Source of the DNA: Halobellus clavatus
GTDB taxonomy: Archaea > Halobacteriota > Halobacteria > Halobacteriales > Haloferacaceae
NCBI RefSeq assembly: GCF_900107195.1
Contig: NZ_FNPB01000006.1
Location: 1-64,000, forward strand
DNA length: 64,000 nucleotides
Reading direction: 5' to 3'
Shown here: piece by piece, positions 1 through 8,476 of the stretch
How positions within the stretch are numbered: the stretch's first letter is position 1
Layout of the letters: each line of letters begins with the position of its first letter
Notes under the pieces: generated by a model
Databases searched by the model: none
The model's input: only the letters and a program-made list of their open reading frames with translations
What the model was told of the DNA's origin: nothing
Program-made: the position numbers and the translations under genes

Positions 1-339
1 CTGAAGACACAGTACGAACTGGACAAGTTCGACACGAGCGACCCGGATGTCGTGAAGATTCTGTTGTACGCGGCGTTGCTGTCACTGCTGGTGAGTCGTG
101 ATCTGTTGGGTCTGGTCACCGAGCAGGCCGCCGATGAAATCGTGTTTCCGCCGGAACGCTGGGCGGCGACCTTCCGGTCGCACGCCCAGCTCATCCTCCA
201 CGAACTCGGCGAGTTCCTCGGCTACTCGCCACCGCCACTGCTGGAGCGACTGATCGAAGACGCACAGAAGATCCACCAACAACGACCGATCCTGCAAGAG
301 ACGCTCGCTACCGCTACGCAACCGAGGTGTGAGTCTTAG
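1..339 (+). CDS. IS4-family (ISH8-type) transposase, C-terminal part
   Basis: The window opens inside this gene and the reading frame is open from base 1, so only the last 112 codons are visible. They match the tail of haloarchaeal ISH8-type IS4 transposases: LKTQYELDKFD at the very start, the hydrophobic run LLYAALLSLLVSRDLL, then PPERWAATFRSHAQLIL and the ending TLATATQPRCES. In this family the catalytic Glu lies in a conserved segment just before the visible part, and the two Asp residues lie further upstream, so the active site is off-window. The element sits directly against the broken methyltransferase that follows. Whether the off-window part is intact cannot be judged. Confidence 0.85.
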   Translation: MKTQYELDKFDTSDPDVVKILLYAALLSLLVSRDLLGLVTEQAADEIVFPPERWAATFRSHAQLILHELGEFLGYSPPPLLERLIEDAQKIHQQRPILQETLATATQPRCES

Positions 340-352
340 CTAAAGACGAATG
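1..352 (+). mobile_element. ISH8-type insertion sequence, right end
   Basis: This is the downstream end of the element encoding the transposase. After the transposase stop (337-339) comes a short near-palindrome, GTCTT-agcta-AAGAC (333-347), then GAATG, after which the methyltransferase frame is open. I infer that the terminal inverted repeat ends at about 350-352, because element-like sequence stops there and foreign coding sequence starts. The matching left end and the target-site duplication are outside the window, so the exact boundary is uncertain by a few bases. Confidence 0.6.
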
Positions 353-2350
353 GATCTGGTAGAGGTGACCGATGACGGTGATGCAGCACTTACGAATTGG
401 GGTGGTGGAGTCGGAACCGGAGTTAGGGAACTCTACGAAGATGTTATCAAACAAATTGAACGCCACCAGAATGCTACTAGTGCTACTGAAGCACAGAATG
501 CACGCAAAACCGCAGAATCCCTTGTTGAGACACATAGCCGTGAATTAAACGAGAAGGTACTGGAGCAGTTCCACGCTGCTGGGTTGAAAGAAGTTGATGC
601 AGAGAAGGTGCAGGATTTCAGCCCGTTCCATTGGGTGCTCGAATTCGCACCGGTGTACGAGGATGGTGGATTCGACGTAATCATAGGAAACCCCCCATGG
701 GACAGAATCAAACCACTCCGTGATGACTACTTCTCAAAATTCGATGAGACGTTCCGGACACGTCTCCCAGACGACAAGGACAGAGTGCAGGAAGAACTCC
801 TCACAGACGATGAGATTGCGGAAGGGTGGCAGGAATACCAAGACGAAATGGAGCTCCGGGCTGAGTACTTCAAGAACACTCCTGCATATAACCTACAACG
901 ACCGGTGATTGATGGTAGGGTCAACCCAAGCACAAACGATCTTTCATCTCTTTTCTTCGAACGGGTCTTCGAGCTTGCCGGTGATTCCTCTCGTGTCGCC
1001 CAAATTCTTCCCGGTGCGATCTTCAATGGAGCGTCAGGCAAAGACCTACGAACCCATCTGTTGAATAATACTACCCTCGATGTACTCACAATCTTTGAGA
1101 ATCACGGTATTTTCAAAGGGGTTGATGATCGATACAAATTCGGTGTAGTAGTATTCAAAAACAGCGGTTCAACAGAGTATGTTTCAGGCAAATACGAGGC
1201 AGGTAATCTCTCTATTTTTAACAATTTTGATGAAAAGGCGATCAAAATCCCACGCGATGTGCTTGAATCGTACTCTCCCGAAGCAGGCATCTTCCCGTAT
1301 ATCGAATCAGAACACAAACTCCGTGTCCTAGAATCGATTATTGATAACCCACCAATCGCACCAGAGGGTGCCCCAACCGGGTATATGGAGCCGTATCAGG
1401 GACTCCGCCGAACGAGTGATGCAGACCGTTTCGTAGATAAGTCAGAAGCTGACTACCCCGTCTACGGTGGTAAGAATATATACCAATATTCGTACACCCC
1501 CGAGTTTATAAATGACGTAGAGGAACCCGAATTTTGGAGCGTCGAAGAAGAGAAAGATCCTGATCGAAGTGCCAAACAGCGGATGCGGGAGAAGACGGTG
1601 CGTGATCTCAAATCGGCCATTTACGAAGCTTTCGACGGCACCGGATCTCAGAAGGGATTCGTCAATGATCTACTGAAGCAACATCGAGGAAAGCCTCTCT
1701 CCGAAGATGACGTTCTCTTAGACTGTACGGAGTATCGAATTGGTATTCGACGGATTACGAACTCTACCAACGAACGTACCCTCATCGCATCGGTACTTCC
1801 GAAGGGAATCGTTTGTCACAATACATTGCTGACTATACCGAGCTACCTGATTCAGCCATACGAAGAGGGACTATCCGAAGATCCGCTCCATAACTTCTAT
1901 GAGCGGATGTTTTCGGATGAAGAGTTGTTTGCTAAGCTTGGTTTGCTCAACTCAATTCCGCTTGACTACCTTCTTAGGACCAAAGTAGACACCGGCATTG
2001 TGATGTACAAGTTCAAAGAGTCACAGATGCCTGATCTCTCCAAGGATGATAACTGGTTCCACTACATCTCTGAACGGGCTGCTCAGCTGAGTTGCTACGG
2101 TGATGAATTCGCTGAGATGCGCGACCGTTTGGGCGGAGTTGATCCCGTGACCACTCAAAAAGAAAGGCGAGAACTACAGGCCGAGATTGATGCAGCAGCC
2201 TTCCACGCCTATGGACTGGAACAAGACGAAGTACAATTCGTGCTTGATGACTTCCACAGAGTAACGAATCCTCGTATTATGAACGAGAACTACTTTGAAA
2301 TGGTCTCTGAAAAGTTCGACATACTGGATCAAGAAGGTCCGATGCTGTAG
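350..2350 (+). pseudogene. Eco57I-type DNA adenine methyltransferase, N-terminus lost to IS insertion
   Basis: The readable frame gives 666 residues of an N6-adenine DNA methyltransferase of the Eco57I/PglX kind. The catalytic motif IV is present (IIGNPPWDRIK, NPPW at residues 114-117), followed by a long C-terminal target-recognition region (YPVYGGKNIYQYSY at ~375-390 and beyond). Family members are usually around 1000 residues or more and carry the SAM-binding motif I (DPACGSG-like) upstream of NPPW. Nothing like it is present in residues 1-113. The apparent ATG at 350 lies in the putative inverted repeat of the adjoining IS, and the frame is closed by a TAA at 341-343. So this is most likely the 3' part of a gene split by the IS, with the 5' part beyond the left edge. 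It probably cannot methylate DNA as it stands. It converges on the helicase gene, 23 bases apart. Base composition is more AT-rich than the rest of the window. Confidence 0.85.
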
Positions 2351-2373
2351 GGATTGATTCGTCGGTCGCTCAG

Positions 2374-5300
2374 TTAATGTCCCACGACACCCCAGCACAT
2401 CAGTCGAGCCTGAACTTCGCTTTCTCCTACTAACTTGGCCTGATACTCGGTAGATGCCTCTACGTTCTCTTCTAAGAATGCCTCAAGCTCTTCCAGGAAC
2501 TCGACGGGGGGCCATTCTGTGAATGAATCATACTGTTCGTTATGACGGAATATATCCCTGAGAATCTGATCTTCATCAGTGTTCGCCAATTTCACGTCAC
2601 GGAGTCGCTCGTGGAGATCGGTAGCCCATTCTTCAAGCGTTGCGTGCTCCTCTATGGGAGCAGACGTTTCACCGTGGTTTGGTAGTAGGTAGTGATCAAT
2701 AAAGTCCAGAATCGTTTCCTGCTCTTTTGAGAATTTATTCCCTTGCTTGAATATCTCCTCTGTCTGACTGCTCCGGATCGCTTCCAAGCGGTCATCAAGA
2801 ACTTGCTGAATTGCGTCTCGGTCTGCCAGCACGTTTTCGGTGCTTCCGGTGATCGGTTCACCGTCTACCGTTGGGTCGATCTTGAGCGTACTCACAGGAC
2901 GTTCTTTCACGTCGTCAGCGAACGGTTTGTAGTAGAATGCCCGCCGAACACGCCCGAGCGGTGACTCGTGGTCGTCATCGTCGAACCAGAGATGTGCGAG
3001 CCCGAACACACCGGGTCTCGGACCAGAATCATGGTTGGTGACGTTCGTGTACAGGAAGTCTCGTTCCGCTGGTGGGGTGCCGAAGTAGTCTTGCGCGTAT
3101 TCGAAGTCGTCCTCTGTGAGCCCGAAGTCCTCGTTCAGTTCTTGCTTCAGTAGGTACCGTTCGAATGCGGCGTTTTCGTTACTCCCAGCGTTCCGGAGTA
3201 GCGGATTCTTGCTCGTGTCGTCGAGTTCGTTCACGTCCTCGATGTCACGAGATTTCTTGAGTGAATCCTCGATTTCGTCGATCTGTAACTCTCCGATCGT
3301 CTTCTCCGTCTCAACACCGGCCTGGTTGAGTAGCTGATCCTCATTCGGATCAAGGATGTTATTCTCCTTTCCGACGATCAACGCAATGTCGTTGATTTTC
3401 GCCTGCAAGCGTTCCAGAAGTTTAATCGCAGCCTCAATATCACCGTCGGGGTAGAAGTTGTGAACGTGTTTTTCGGCGGTACTCCCGATGCGGTCGATCC
3501 GACCGACTCGCTGAACGATCCGCATAGGGTTCCACGGCAGGTCATATGATACTTGAACTGATACATCTTGAAGATTGACACCTTCAGACAGTGTGTCGGT
3601 TGCAACGACGTACTGGAGCTCTGATTCATCGGTCTCCGCAAGCGTCTGTTGGTACCCGGATGCTTCAGGAGCGAACCGCTGTATCACGTCCTGTTTATTC
3701 TCGTCACCGCCTTTGACGACTGCACTATTCGCATCTGTTAGCGGCGAATCCGGATTCGTCAGGAGTGTACGGTAGACGTAATCGGCTGTTGCTCGGTACT
3801 GTGTGAAGATGAGTACCTTCTCATCATCATATCTATTGAGTACGTCCGCGAGTCGGTCGATCTTCGGGTCACGGAACTCGCGTAGTGAAAACACGGCTTC
3901 GTAGAAGTCACGGGTGGCTGCATCAACATCGCTCAGGTCACTCTGTGGGTACAGAATCGGATTCAACTTGTCCTCGGGAACATCCGGGAGAACACCCGCA
4001 TTGTGATCATACAGCCACTGACGTGTGGTGACAGCGTGATCGCTCACGTCACCAGCATCCCGTGCAACGTCCCCGATGAACTGCGAGAGGAAATACGCGA
4101 GTAGCGTCAGATCTTCTCGGATGTACGTCTTCACGTCACCGATCGTCGCGTCTGCTAACTCGTCCGCGTCCGCACTCTCTCCGGCATTCTCGGCTTGAAC
4201 AGTAGTGGTATCAAATCCGAACTCTTCCAGCGTCTGTTCGAGATCCTCTGCAGCATCTTTCCCTTCGACGAAATCGCCAATCGTTTCGGATTCATCGCCG
4301 TCCTGAATCGTTCGCAGCATATCGATCTTCTCGTCCTCAGGAAGCCCATCCAGTAATCCCAGGAGCTGGCGTTCGCTCTCATGAAGTGTCTCAATAGATT
4401 GGACGAAGGCGTACGTTGAGGATTCCAGTCGCTTCAGCAGATTCAGTTTGTACAGGGCTTTCAGTGTGCTGCCGGCTTTCGGGTTCTTTACCGTAATGTG
4501 CGGCAAATGGAGTGCGTCCATCACGTCCGGCAACATCTGGTACACGGGTTGATAGGCCGGTGGGAGTGAGTACTCTTGTTTGTAGAGCTTCGGGGGTTCG
4601 AAACTCATCTCGAAGTCCTCATCCTCTTGGACTTGGTCCTTGACGTGTGTCCGTGTCCGCAGTACCATTACTTCATTGAGGATGTCCGAGATCTCCTCGG
4701 AGTGGCGCTGTAAGTCCTTATTGATCTGTTTCTGTTCTTCGTCAGTCACCTCTTCTTTTCCAGCAGCGATCTGCTTCCGCGTCTCCGACAGGTCGATGTA
4801 CTCGTCGAATGCATCGAAATCAAGCGATGTCTTGTTCCGGATCTCTTCAGGACTCGTGAAGAGACTGATGAGGTTCTTCAGGTCAGTAGCGCTGTTGTTG
4901 ATCGGCGTCGCGGTCAGCATGATCATCGTCTTCCCCCGGAGCTGTCGCAGGTTCGCGTGCCGACGCGTTCCCTTGTAGTCGTCATCGTGATCCGGATCCG
5001 GTCGCCACTTTCCGAAATTCCGGAACCGGTGAGCCTCGTCAATGAGCAGTACGTCGAACGCGTCTTTGAGCCCCTGTACCTCATCGAAAGTGAGATTCTG
5101 GAATTTGCTGATACTCATCACATCAAGGTGCGTGCCATCCACCTCTAACCCGAAGTACGGGTTCCCATCTTCGTCGGTATCGTCTTCGAGCAGGTCTTCC
5201 CACTGGTCAGTGAGGTTCGCAGGAACGATGAGCAGGCAGCGATCACCGCGTTGTCGGTAGTCGTGCAGGAGTTCTCCGCCGATGAATGATTTGCCAAGAC

Positions 5301-6189
5301 CGACTGAGTCAGAGATGATACAGCCGTTGAATTGGGAGAGTTTCTCTTTAGCGCTCTCGTACCCGAGTTTTTGGAAGTAGTAGAGCGGGCTGTCACGAAC
5401 GGTGACGTTCCCGTTTAGTTCGTCGTAGGCGAGGAGCTTGTACAACTCGAACGGTTCGAGGTAAGTTCCAAGTTCATCGTCCGACTCTTCCTCTCCATCT
5501 CCGGTGTCATCGTCTTGCTGCTCTTTCCACTCTTGGTATTCGGTGCTGTTTTCGATGATTCGGATGATCTCTTCGCTGAAGTCTTCGGCATTCGCCCATT
5601 GGTTATCATACCATTTCTCGAAGGCTTCGGCCTCGCGGCGCTCTTGACTCGTGAGATTCAGTTCGATATTGTTGCGATGCCCGCTCGCAGTGAAGTTTGA
5701 CGATCCGACAACGGTTGCACAGGCACGGGTATCTGTATCGTCCTCTCCCCAGCCATCGTCTTCGGGTGGGGCTCTGAACGATGCACCCTTGGCGTGGAAG
5801 TAGCCGTGTTCTGGGTTTCGCACACGGACGTTGACCTTGTCTTCTGCTATAAAGTCGCGGAGCCGATCAAGTCGGTCGATCTGTGCATTGTTCAGCTCCG
5901 AAATACTCTCCCGTACTTCGTCCTTGAGTTCTTCCCGTAGGTTCTTTCCCTCGCTAATTTCGTCGGCAGTACTCCTGTCCGTCTGTCGCCCCATCAGGAT
6001 CCGAAGTGGTGCGTGGCCGAGTTCTTCGGGATCTGCAAGTTGTTCGAGATCTTCGCGGTAGAGGTCAAACCCGGAGAGGTAGAAATACCCCGTTGCGATG
6101 CGAGCTTCTTCGATCTGGGGGATGATCTTCTTGTAGATGTCCTCAAGTGTCCTATCAGTGTTATCAACGAGTGGGGGGAGAGAAAGCAT
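2374..6189 (-). CDS. PLD nuclease-SNF2/DEAH helicase fusion protein
   Basis: A predicted 1271-residue DNA-defence ATPase. The N-terminus is a phospholipase-D-type nuclease half-site: YFHAKG gives the HxK motif (H132, K134) and VGSSNF (~162-166) the downstream GSxN. An acidic linker (~225-245) leads to a superfamily 2 helicase of the SNF2 class, with Walker A SVGLGKS (~295-301), DEAH box LLIDEAH (~381-387), motif III LTATPINNS (~425-433) and motif VI QRVGRIDRIGS (~893). I chose the ATG at 6187-6189; a TTG four codons upstream is less likely. The gene follows the HsdR_N-type nuclease gene by 84 bases on the same strand, probably one operon, and converges on the broken methyltransferase. Established: PLD and SNF2 modules occur together in phage-defence loci such as DISARM, though usually on separate proteins. 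The role in restricting foreign DNA is inferred from domains and neighbours. Confidence 0.85.
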   Translation of the reverse strand: MLSLPPLVDNTDRTLEDIYKKIIPQIEEARIATGYFYLSGFDLYREDLEQLADPEELGHAPLRILMGRQTDRSTADEISEGKNLREELKDEVRESISELNNAQIDRLDRLRDFIAEDKVNVRVRNPEHGYFHAKGASFRAPPEDDGWGEDDTDTRACATVVGSSNFTASGHRNNIELNLTSQERREAEAFEKWYDNQWANAEDFSEEIIRIIENSTEYQEWKEQQDDDTGDGEEESDDELGTYLEPFELYKLLAYDELNGNVTVRDSPLYYFQKLGYESAKEKLSQFNGCIISDSVGLGKSFIGGELLHDYRQRGDRCLLIVPANLTDQWEDLLEDDTDEDGNPYFGLEVDGTHLDVMSISKFQNLTFDEVQGLKDAFDVLLIDEAHRFRNFGKWRPDPDHDDDYKGTRRHANLRQLRGKTMIMLTATPINNSATDLKNLISLFTSPEEIRNKTSLDFDAFDEYIDLSETRKQIAAGKEEVTDEEQKQINKDLQRHSEEISDILNEVMVLRTRTHVKDQVQEDEDFEMSFEPPKLYKQEYSLPPAYQPVYQMLPDVMDALHLPHITVKNPKAGSTLKALYKLNLLKRLESSTYAFVQSIETLHESERQLLGLLDGLPEDEKIDMLRTIQDGDESETIGDFVEGKDAAEDLEQTLEEFGFDTTTVQAENAGESADADELADATIGDVKTYIREDLTLLAYFLSQFIGDVARDAGDVSDHAVTTRQWLYDHNAGVLPDVPEDKLNPILYPQSDLSDVDAATRDFYEAVFSLREFRDPKIDRLADVLNRYDDEKVLIFTQYRATADYVYRTLLTNPDSPLTDANSAVVKGGDENKQDVIQRFAPEASGYQQTLAETDESELQYVVATDTLSEGVNLQDVSVQVSYDLPWNPMRIVQRVGRIDRIGSTAEKHVHNFYPDGDIEAAIKLLERLQAKINDIALIVGKENNILDPNEDQLLNQAGVETEKTIGELQIDEIEDSLKKSRDIEDVNELDDTSKNPLLRNAGSNENAAFERYLLKQELNEDFGLTEDDFEYAQDYFGTPPAERDFLYTNVTNHDSGPRPGVFGLAHLWFDDDDHESPLGRVRRAFYYKPFADDVKERPVSTLKIDPTVDGEPITGSTENVLADRDAIQQVLDDRLEAIRSSQTEEIFKQGNKFSKEQETILDFIDHYLLPNHGETSAPIEEHATLEEWATDLHERLRDVKLANTDEDQILRDIFRHNEQYDSFTEWPPVEFLEELEAFLEENVEASTEYQAKLVGESEVQARLMCWGVVGH

Positions 6190-6273
6190 CGTGTTACCCA
6201 ATTTAACCGGCAGTTTGACTTAGTAGTTAGCACAGAACATCTCGTGGTCTTTCAGTGAAAACAGATCAGAGGA

Positions 6274-7452
6274 TTAGAGCATATCGTCAGTCGTCTCTGC
6301 TGTCCGGAGCGCTCCGAGTGTCGTATACTGGAGCGACTGGGGATACTTCGTTTCGTAGGGAACCGGATCTTCCAATTCGTATAGGCTACCTTCCTCAAAG
6401 ACCACTACCTGCTGGTCAGGGTCGAATCCGGCTTGAGCTTCGTCGGACGCCGATTCAAAGTATGCTTCACGGGGACGAGCGAGATCTGCCTCGGTGGCTG
6501 GGACTATATCACTGACACGAGCAACGTATTTTATTTCTCGTACATCTTCAGAGAGGTACATCGCCACATATTCTGGATTCTGACCGATACGGACGAACCC
6601 CCAAGCATTGTTTTCACGCAGGAACTCCAGACCCGATCTTTTCGTAGGGAAGACCGCTACTTTGGCGTCGTTGTCGCCCTCAAATTCACTGCGCTTGATT
6701 CGTCCTACGATGTGGCTGTCTACTGGGTCAGGACCAGGATCACCAGTCCCACCGTCTTTCGGAGATTCAGTGCTACCATCAGCGTCTATTTCAGACTCAA
6801 TATCCGCGACGAGTCGGTCAATCATTTCCTTAGCCTGCGTTTCCGCAAGCGACGAGATAGCGTCCGAAACCTCATCAGCCAGCACGTTCGAGAGTTCAAC
6901 CGCCAAGTCGTCCTTTTCGAATTCAAGGGTACGACGGGCTTCCCGGAGTTCATTGATTCTACCAAGGATTTTCCCAGACTCCCCCGACTCGATGGCGTCC
7001 TTCTCGAAGGCTTTCACCACTGCGAGACGGTTGGGAAGGTCTTCGAGGGCTATGTCACCGACCTGCTGAACATTCACGTTCGAGGCGTCAACCCGACGCT
7101 GAAAGAAACGGTACTGCTTCCCGTTCGTCAAAATTCCGTAGTTGACGTTCTTGTTCATCATATAGGACGAGAGTTGTTCGTCGTGGTCCGCCGTTAGGGC
7201 GGTGTCCGCCCCTTTGGCTTCGAGGAAGGCGACCGGTGTTCCGTCGAGAATCAACGCATAATCGACCTTATACGTCTGTCCAAACGCTTCGACAGAGTAT
7301 TCGAGTTGGGTATTCTGTGGGATCTGCCAGTCGAGTAGGTCCAAAAAGTCACGCAAGATGGCGGCCTTCGTGTTGGCCTCATCCATTTGGGGAGAGGCTT
7401 CAAGAACAGCGTCAGATTGTTTCACATAGTCCCTAACAGCGTCCCTATTCAT
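6274..7452 (-). CDS. HsdR_N-type restriction nuclease with C-terminal PUA/EVE-like domain
   Basis: A 392-residue protein whose first ~150 residues match the N-terminal nuclease domain of type I restriction R subunits. The PD-(D/E)xK site reads VDYALILDG then FLEAKGAD (D64, E78, K80), and a QxxxY motif follows (Q93, Y97), as in HsdR. There is no helicase domain; the SNF2 helicase encoded next could supply that activity. A helical stretch (~160-225) and an acidic linker lead to a C-terminal ~150-residue domain. Its pattern, WGFVRIGQNPEYVAMYLSE followed by IKYVARVSDI, looks to me like a PUA/EVE-type fold, a class that can bind modified bases; that assignment is inference. ATG at 7450-7452. It is first in the probable operon with the helicase. 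Composition is AT-rich, like the rest of the island. Confidence 0.85.
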   Translation of the reverse strand: MNRDAVRDYVKQSDAVLEASPQMDEANTKAAILRDFLDLLDWQIPQNTQLEYSVEAFGQTYKVDYALILDGTPVAFLEAKGADTALTADHDEQLSSYMMNKNVNYGILTNGKQYRFFQRRVDASNVNVQQVGDIALEDLPNRLAVVKAFEKDAIESGESGKILGRINELREARRTLEFEKDDLAVELSNVLADEVSDAISSLAETQAKEMIDRLVADIESEIDADGSTESPKDGGTGDPGPDPVDSHIVGRIKRSEFEGDNDAKVAVFPTKRSGLEFLRENNAWGFVRIGQNPEYVAMYLSEDVREIKYVARVSDIVPATEADLARPREAYFESASDEAQAGFDPDQQVVVFEEGSLYELEDPVPYETKYPQSLQYTTLGALRTAETTDDML

Positions 7453-7830
7453 CCTATTTAGCTACGACTAGCGGCCACCATATGAAACCCTGTGAACAGA
7501 TGTAGTGGCTCAACTGAGTGCGGACATTAGAGAACGTCTCCATTGTATCACAGACGCGAGCTTGTACGACCGCGAGCGCGCGCTCGTCGATGACCGGTGC
7601 GACTATTCGACCACTGGGCAAAGAGCGTCCAATCGTTTCGATCCCGCGTCACATCCAATGACCCAATGATTATACCCTTTCCACCCGGGTTTGGATGTAC
7701 GCGAACCACCAGACGGCACCCCACTCAAACGGAATCGTTCGACTATCGAACGAAATCAAATTCGGCAGCCAAAGTCGGTTTATAAACAACCCGACGCCGT
7801 CTGTCGGATGTTGGTCGTTCGAGAATCGAA
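7453..7830. other. Gene-free junction between defence island and tRNA-Arg
   Basis: About 380 bases without a convincing gene. The first part should carry the promoter of the nuclease-helicase operon (AT-rich CTATTTAGC just before the start codon). A TATA-like TTTATAAAC lies at about 7779-7787, with no clear gene behind it. I looked for a second copy of the tRNA 3' end that would mark an attachment site and found none here. Short open frames in this stretch look like chance. Confidence 0.5.
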
Positions 7831-7905
7831 TGGGCGCTGCAGGATTTGAACCCGCGACAACTTGGTCCGAAGCCAAGCACTCTGTCCAAACTGAGCTAAG
7901 CGCCC
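7831..7905 (-). tRNA. tRNA-Arg (anticodon UCG)
   Basis: A complete cloverleaf on the minus strand: acceptor stem GGGCGCT paired with AGCGCCC, discriminator A (7831), anticodon stem CTTGG/CCAAG around the loop CTTCGGA, which places UCG at 7868-7870, and a T arm with GGTTCAAATCC. It reads CGA codons (and other CGN codons depending on modification). No intron is present and the terminal CCA is not encoded, as is usual for haloarchaea. The 3' end points towards the defence genes, the orientation expected if the gene serves as an integration site. Confidence 0.95.
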
Positions 7906-7932
7906 TCACTTCCCGTCTCCGGCGTGGGTCGA

Positions 7933-7938
7933 TTTAAA
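7933..7938 (-). promoter_or_regulatory. TATA box of tRNA-Arg
   Basis: TTTAAA lies 28-33 bases upstream of the tRNA 5' end, the usual archaeal TATA spacing. It sits in a small inverted repeat, GTGGGT at 7924-7929 and ACCCAC at 7938-7943. Confidence 0.6.
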
Positions 7939-8158
7939 CCCACGGATTCGACGCTGTCTTCGGGCCTCTTTGGTTCCCTCGTCTGGGAATCCGCTGTCTT
8001 CACCAATCCCAGACGTGGCCGACGGCTATGGCGGTAGCGTGCAGCCTTGGGAGCAAGCTACCTCCGCAATTTCTCTCCGAAAGGGTCGCAGATCAGGAGC
8101 CCTTTCACCGCGGGACTCGTTGCGACTGGGCCGGCACCGAGAACCGGCCCATCGTCGA

Positions 8159-8476
8159 CTATCGAGTCTCTCGCTGTTCGACTTTGTTCAGTTCGATGAG
8201 CAGTCGGAAGACCGCCTTCACAAGGTTCGAATCGACGCCGAACTGTTCGGCGTTTCGCCCCGCACGCTCCATCACCCGCTCTTCTTGCCCCTCGTCGGTC
8301 GTCGGCAGGTCGCGTTCGGCTTTCACCTGCGCGACTGAATCGGCGACGTACGTGCGCCGCGCAATCAACTCGACGATCTCGCGATCGATGTCTTCGATCT
8401 CCGTCCGCAGTTCGTCCAGCGACATCTCGTCGGTGTCGACGCTCCGATCAGTGTCAGTGTCGTGTTCTCGAGTCAT
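8159..8476 (-). CDS. Chorismate mutase (AroQ-type)
   Basis: A 105-residue, all-helical protein of the AroQ class, which rearranges chorismate to prephenate on the way to phenylalanine and tyrosine. The family pattern is clear: SLDELRTEIEDIDREIVELI, then RRTYVADSVAQVKAE with the Arg and Lys that bind substrate, and a C-terminal helix ending in LIELNKVEQ. I place the start at the ATG 8474-8476, which overlaps the stop of the shikimate kinase gene as ATGA. An upstream in-frame start (8515) would overlap that gene further. The two adjacent shikimate-pathway genes are surely co-transcribed. Confidence 0.9.
   Translation of the reverse strand: MTREHDTDTDRSVDTDEMSLDELRTEIEDIDREIVELIARRTYVADSVAQVKAERDLPTTDEGQEERVMERAGRNAEQFGVDSNLVKAVFRLLIELNKVEQRETR

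Noticed and set aside
2374-7452. Calling the locus a complete DISARM or type I restriction system
   Set aside because: No DrmA, DrmB, HsdS or HsdM is present in the window, so only the shared domains can be claimed.
7670-7909. 79-codon minus-strand frame containing the phrase VAGSNPAAPI
   Set aside because: This is the well-known false protein produced by translating a tRNA gene; the tRNA-Arg is the true feature.
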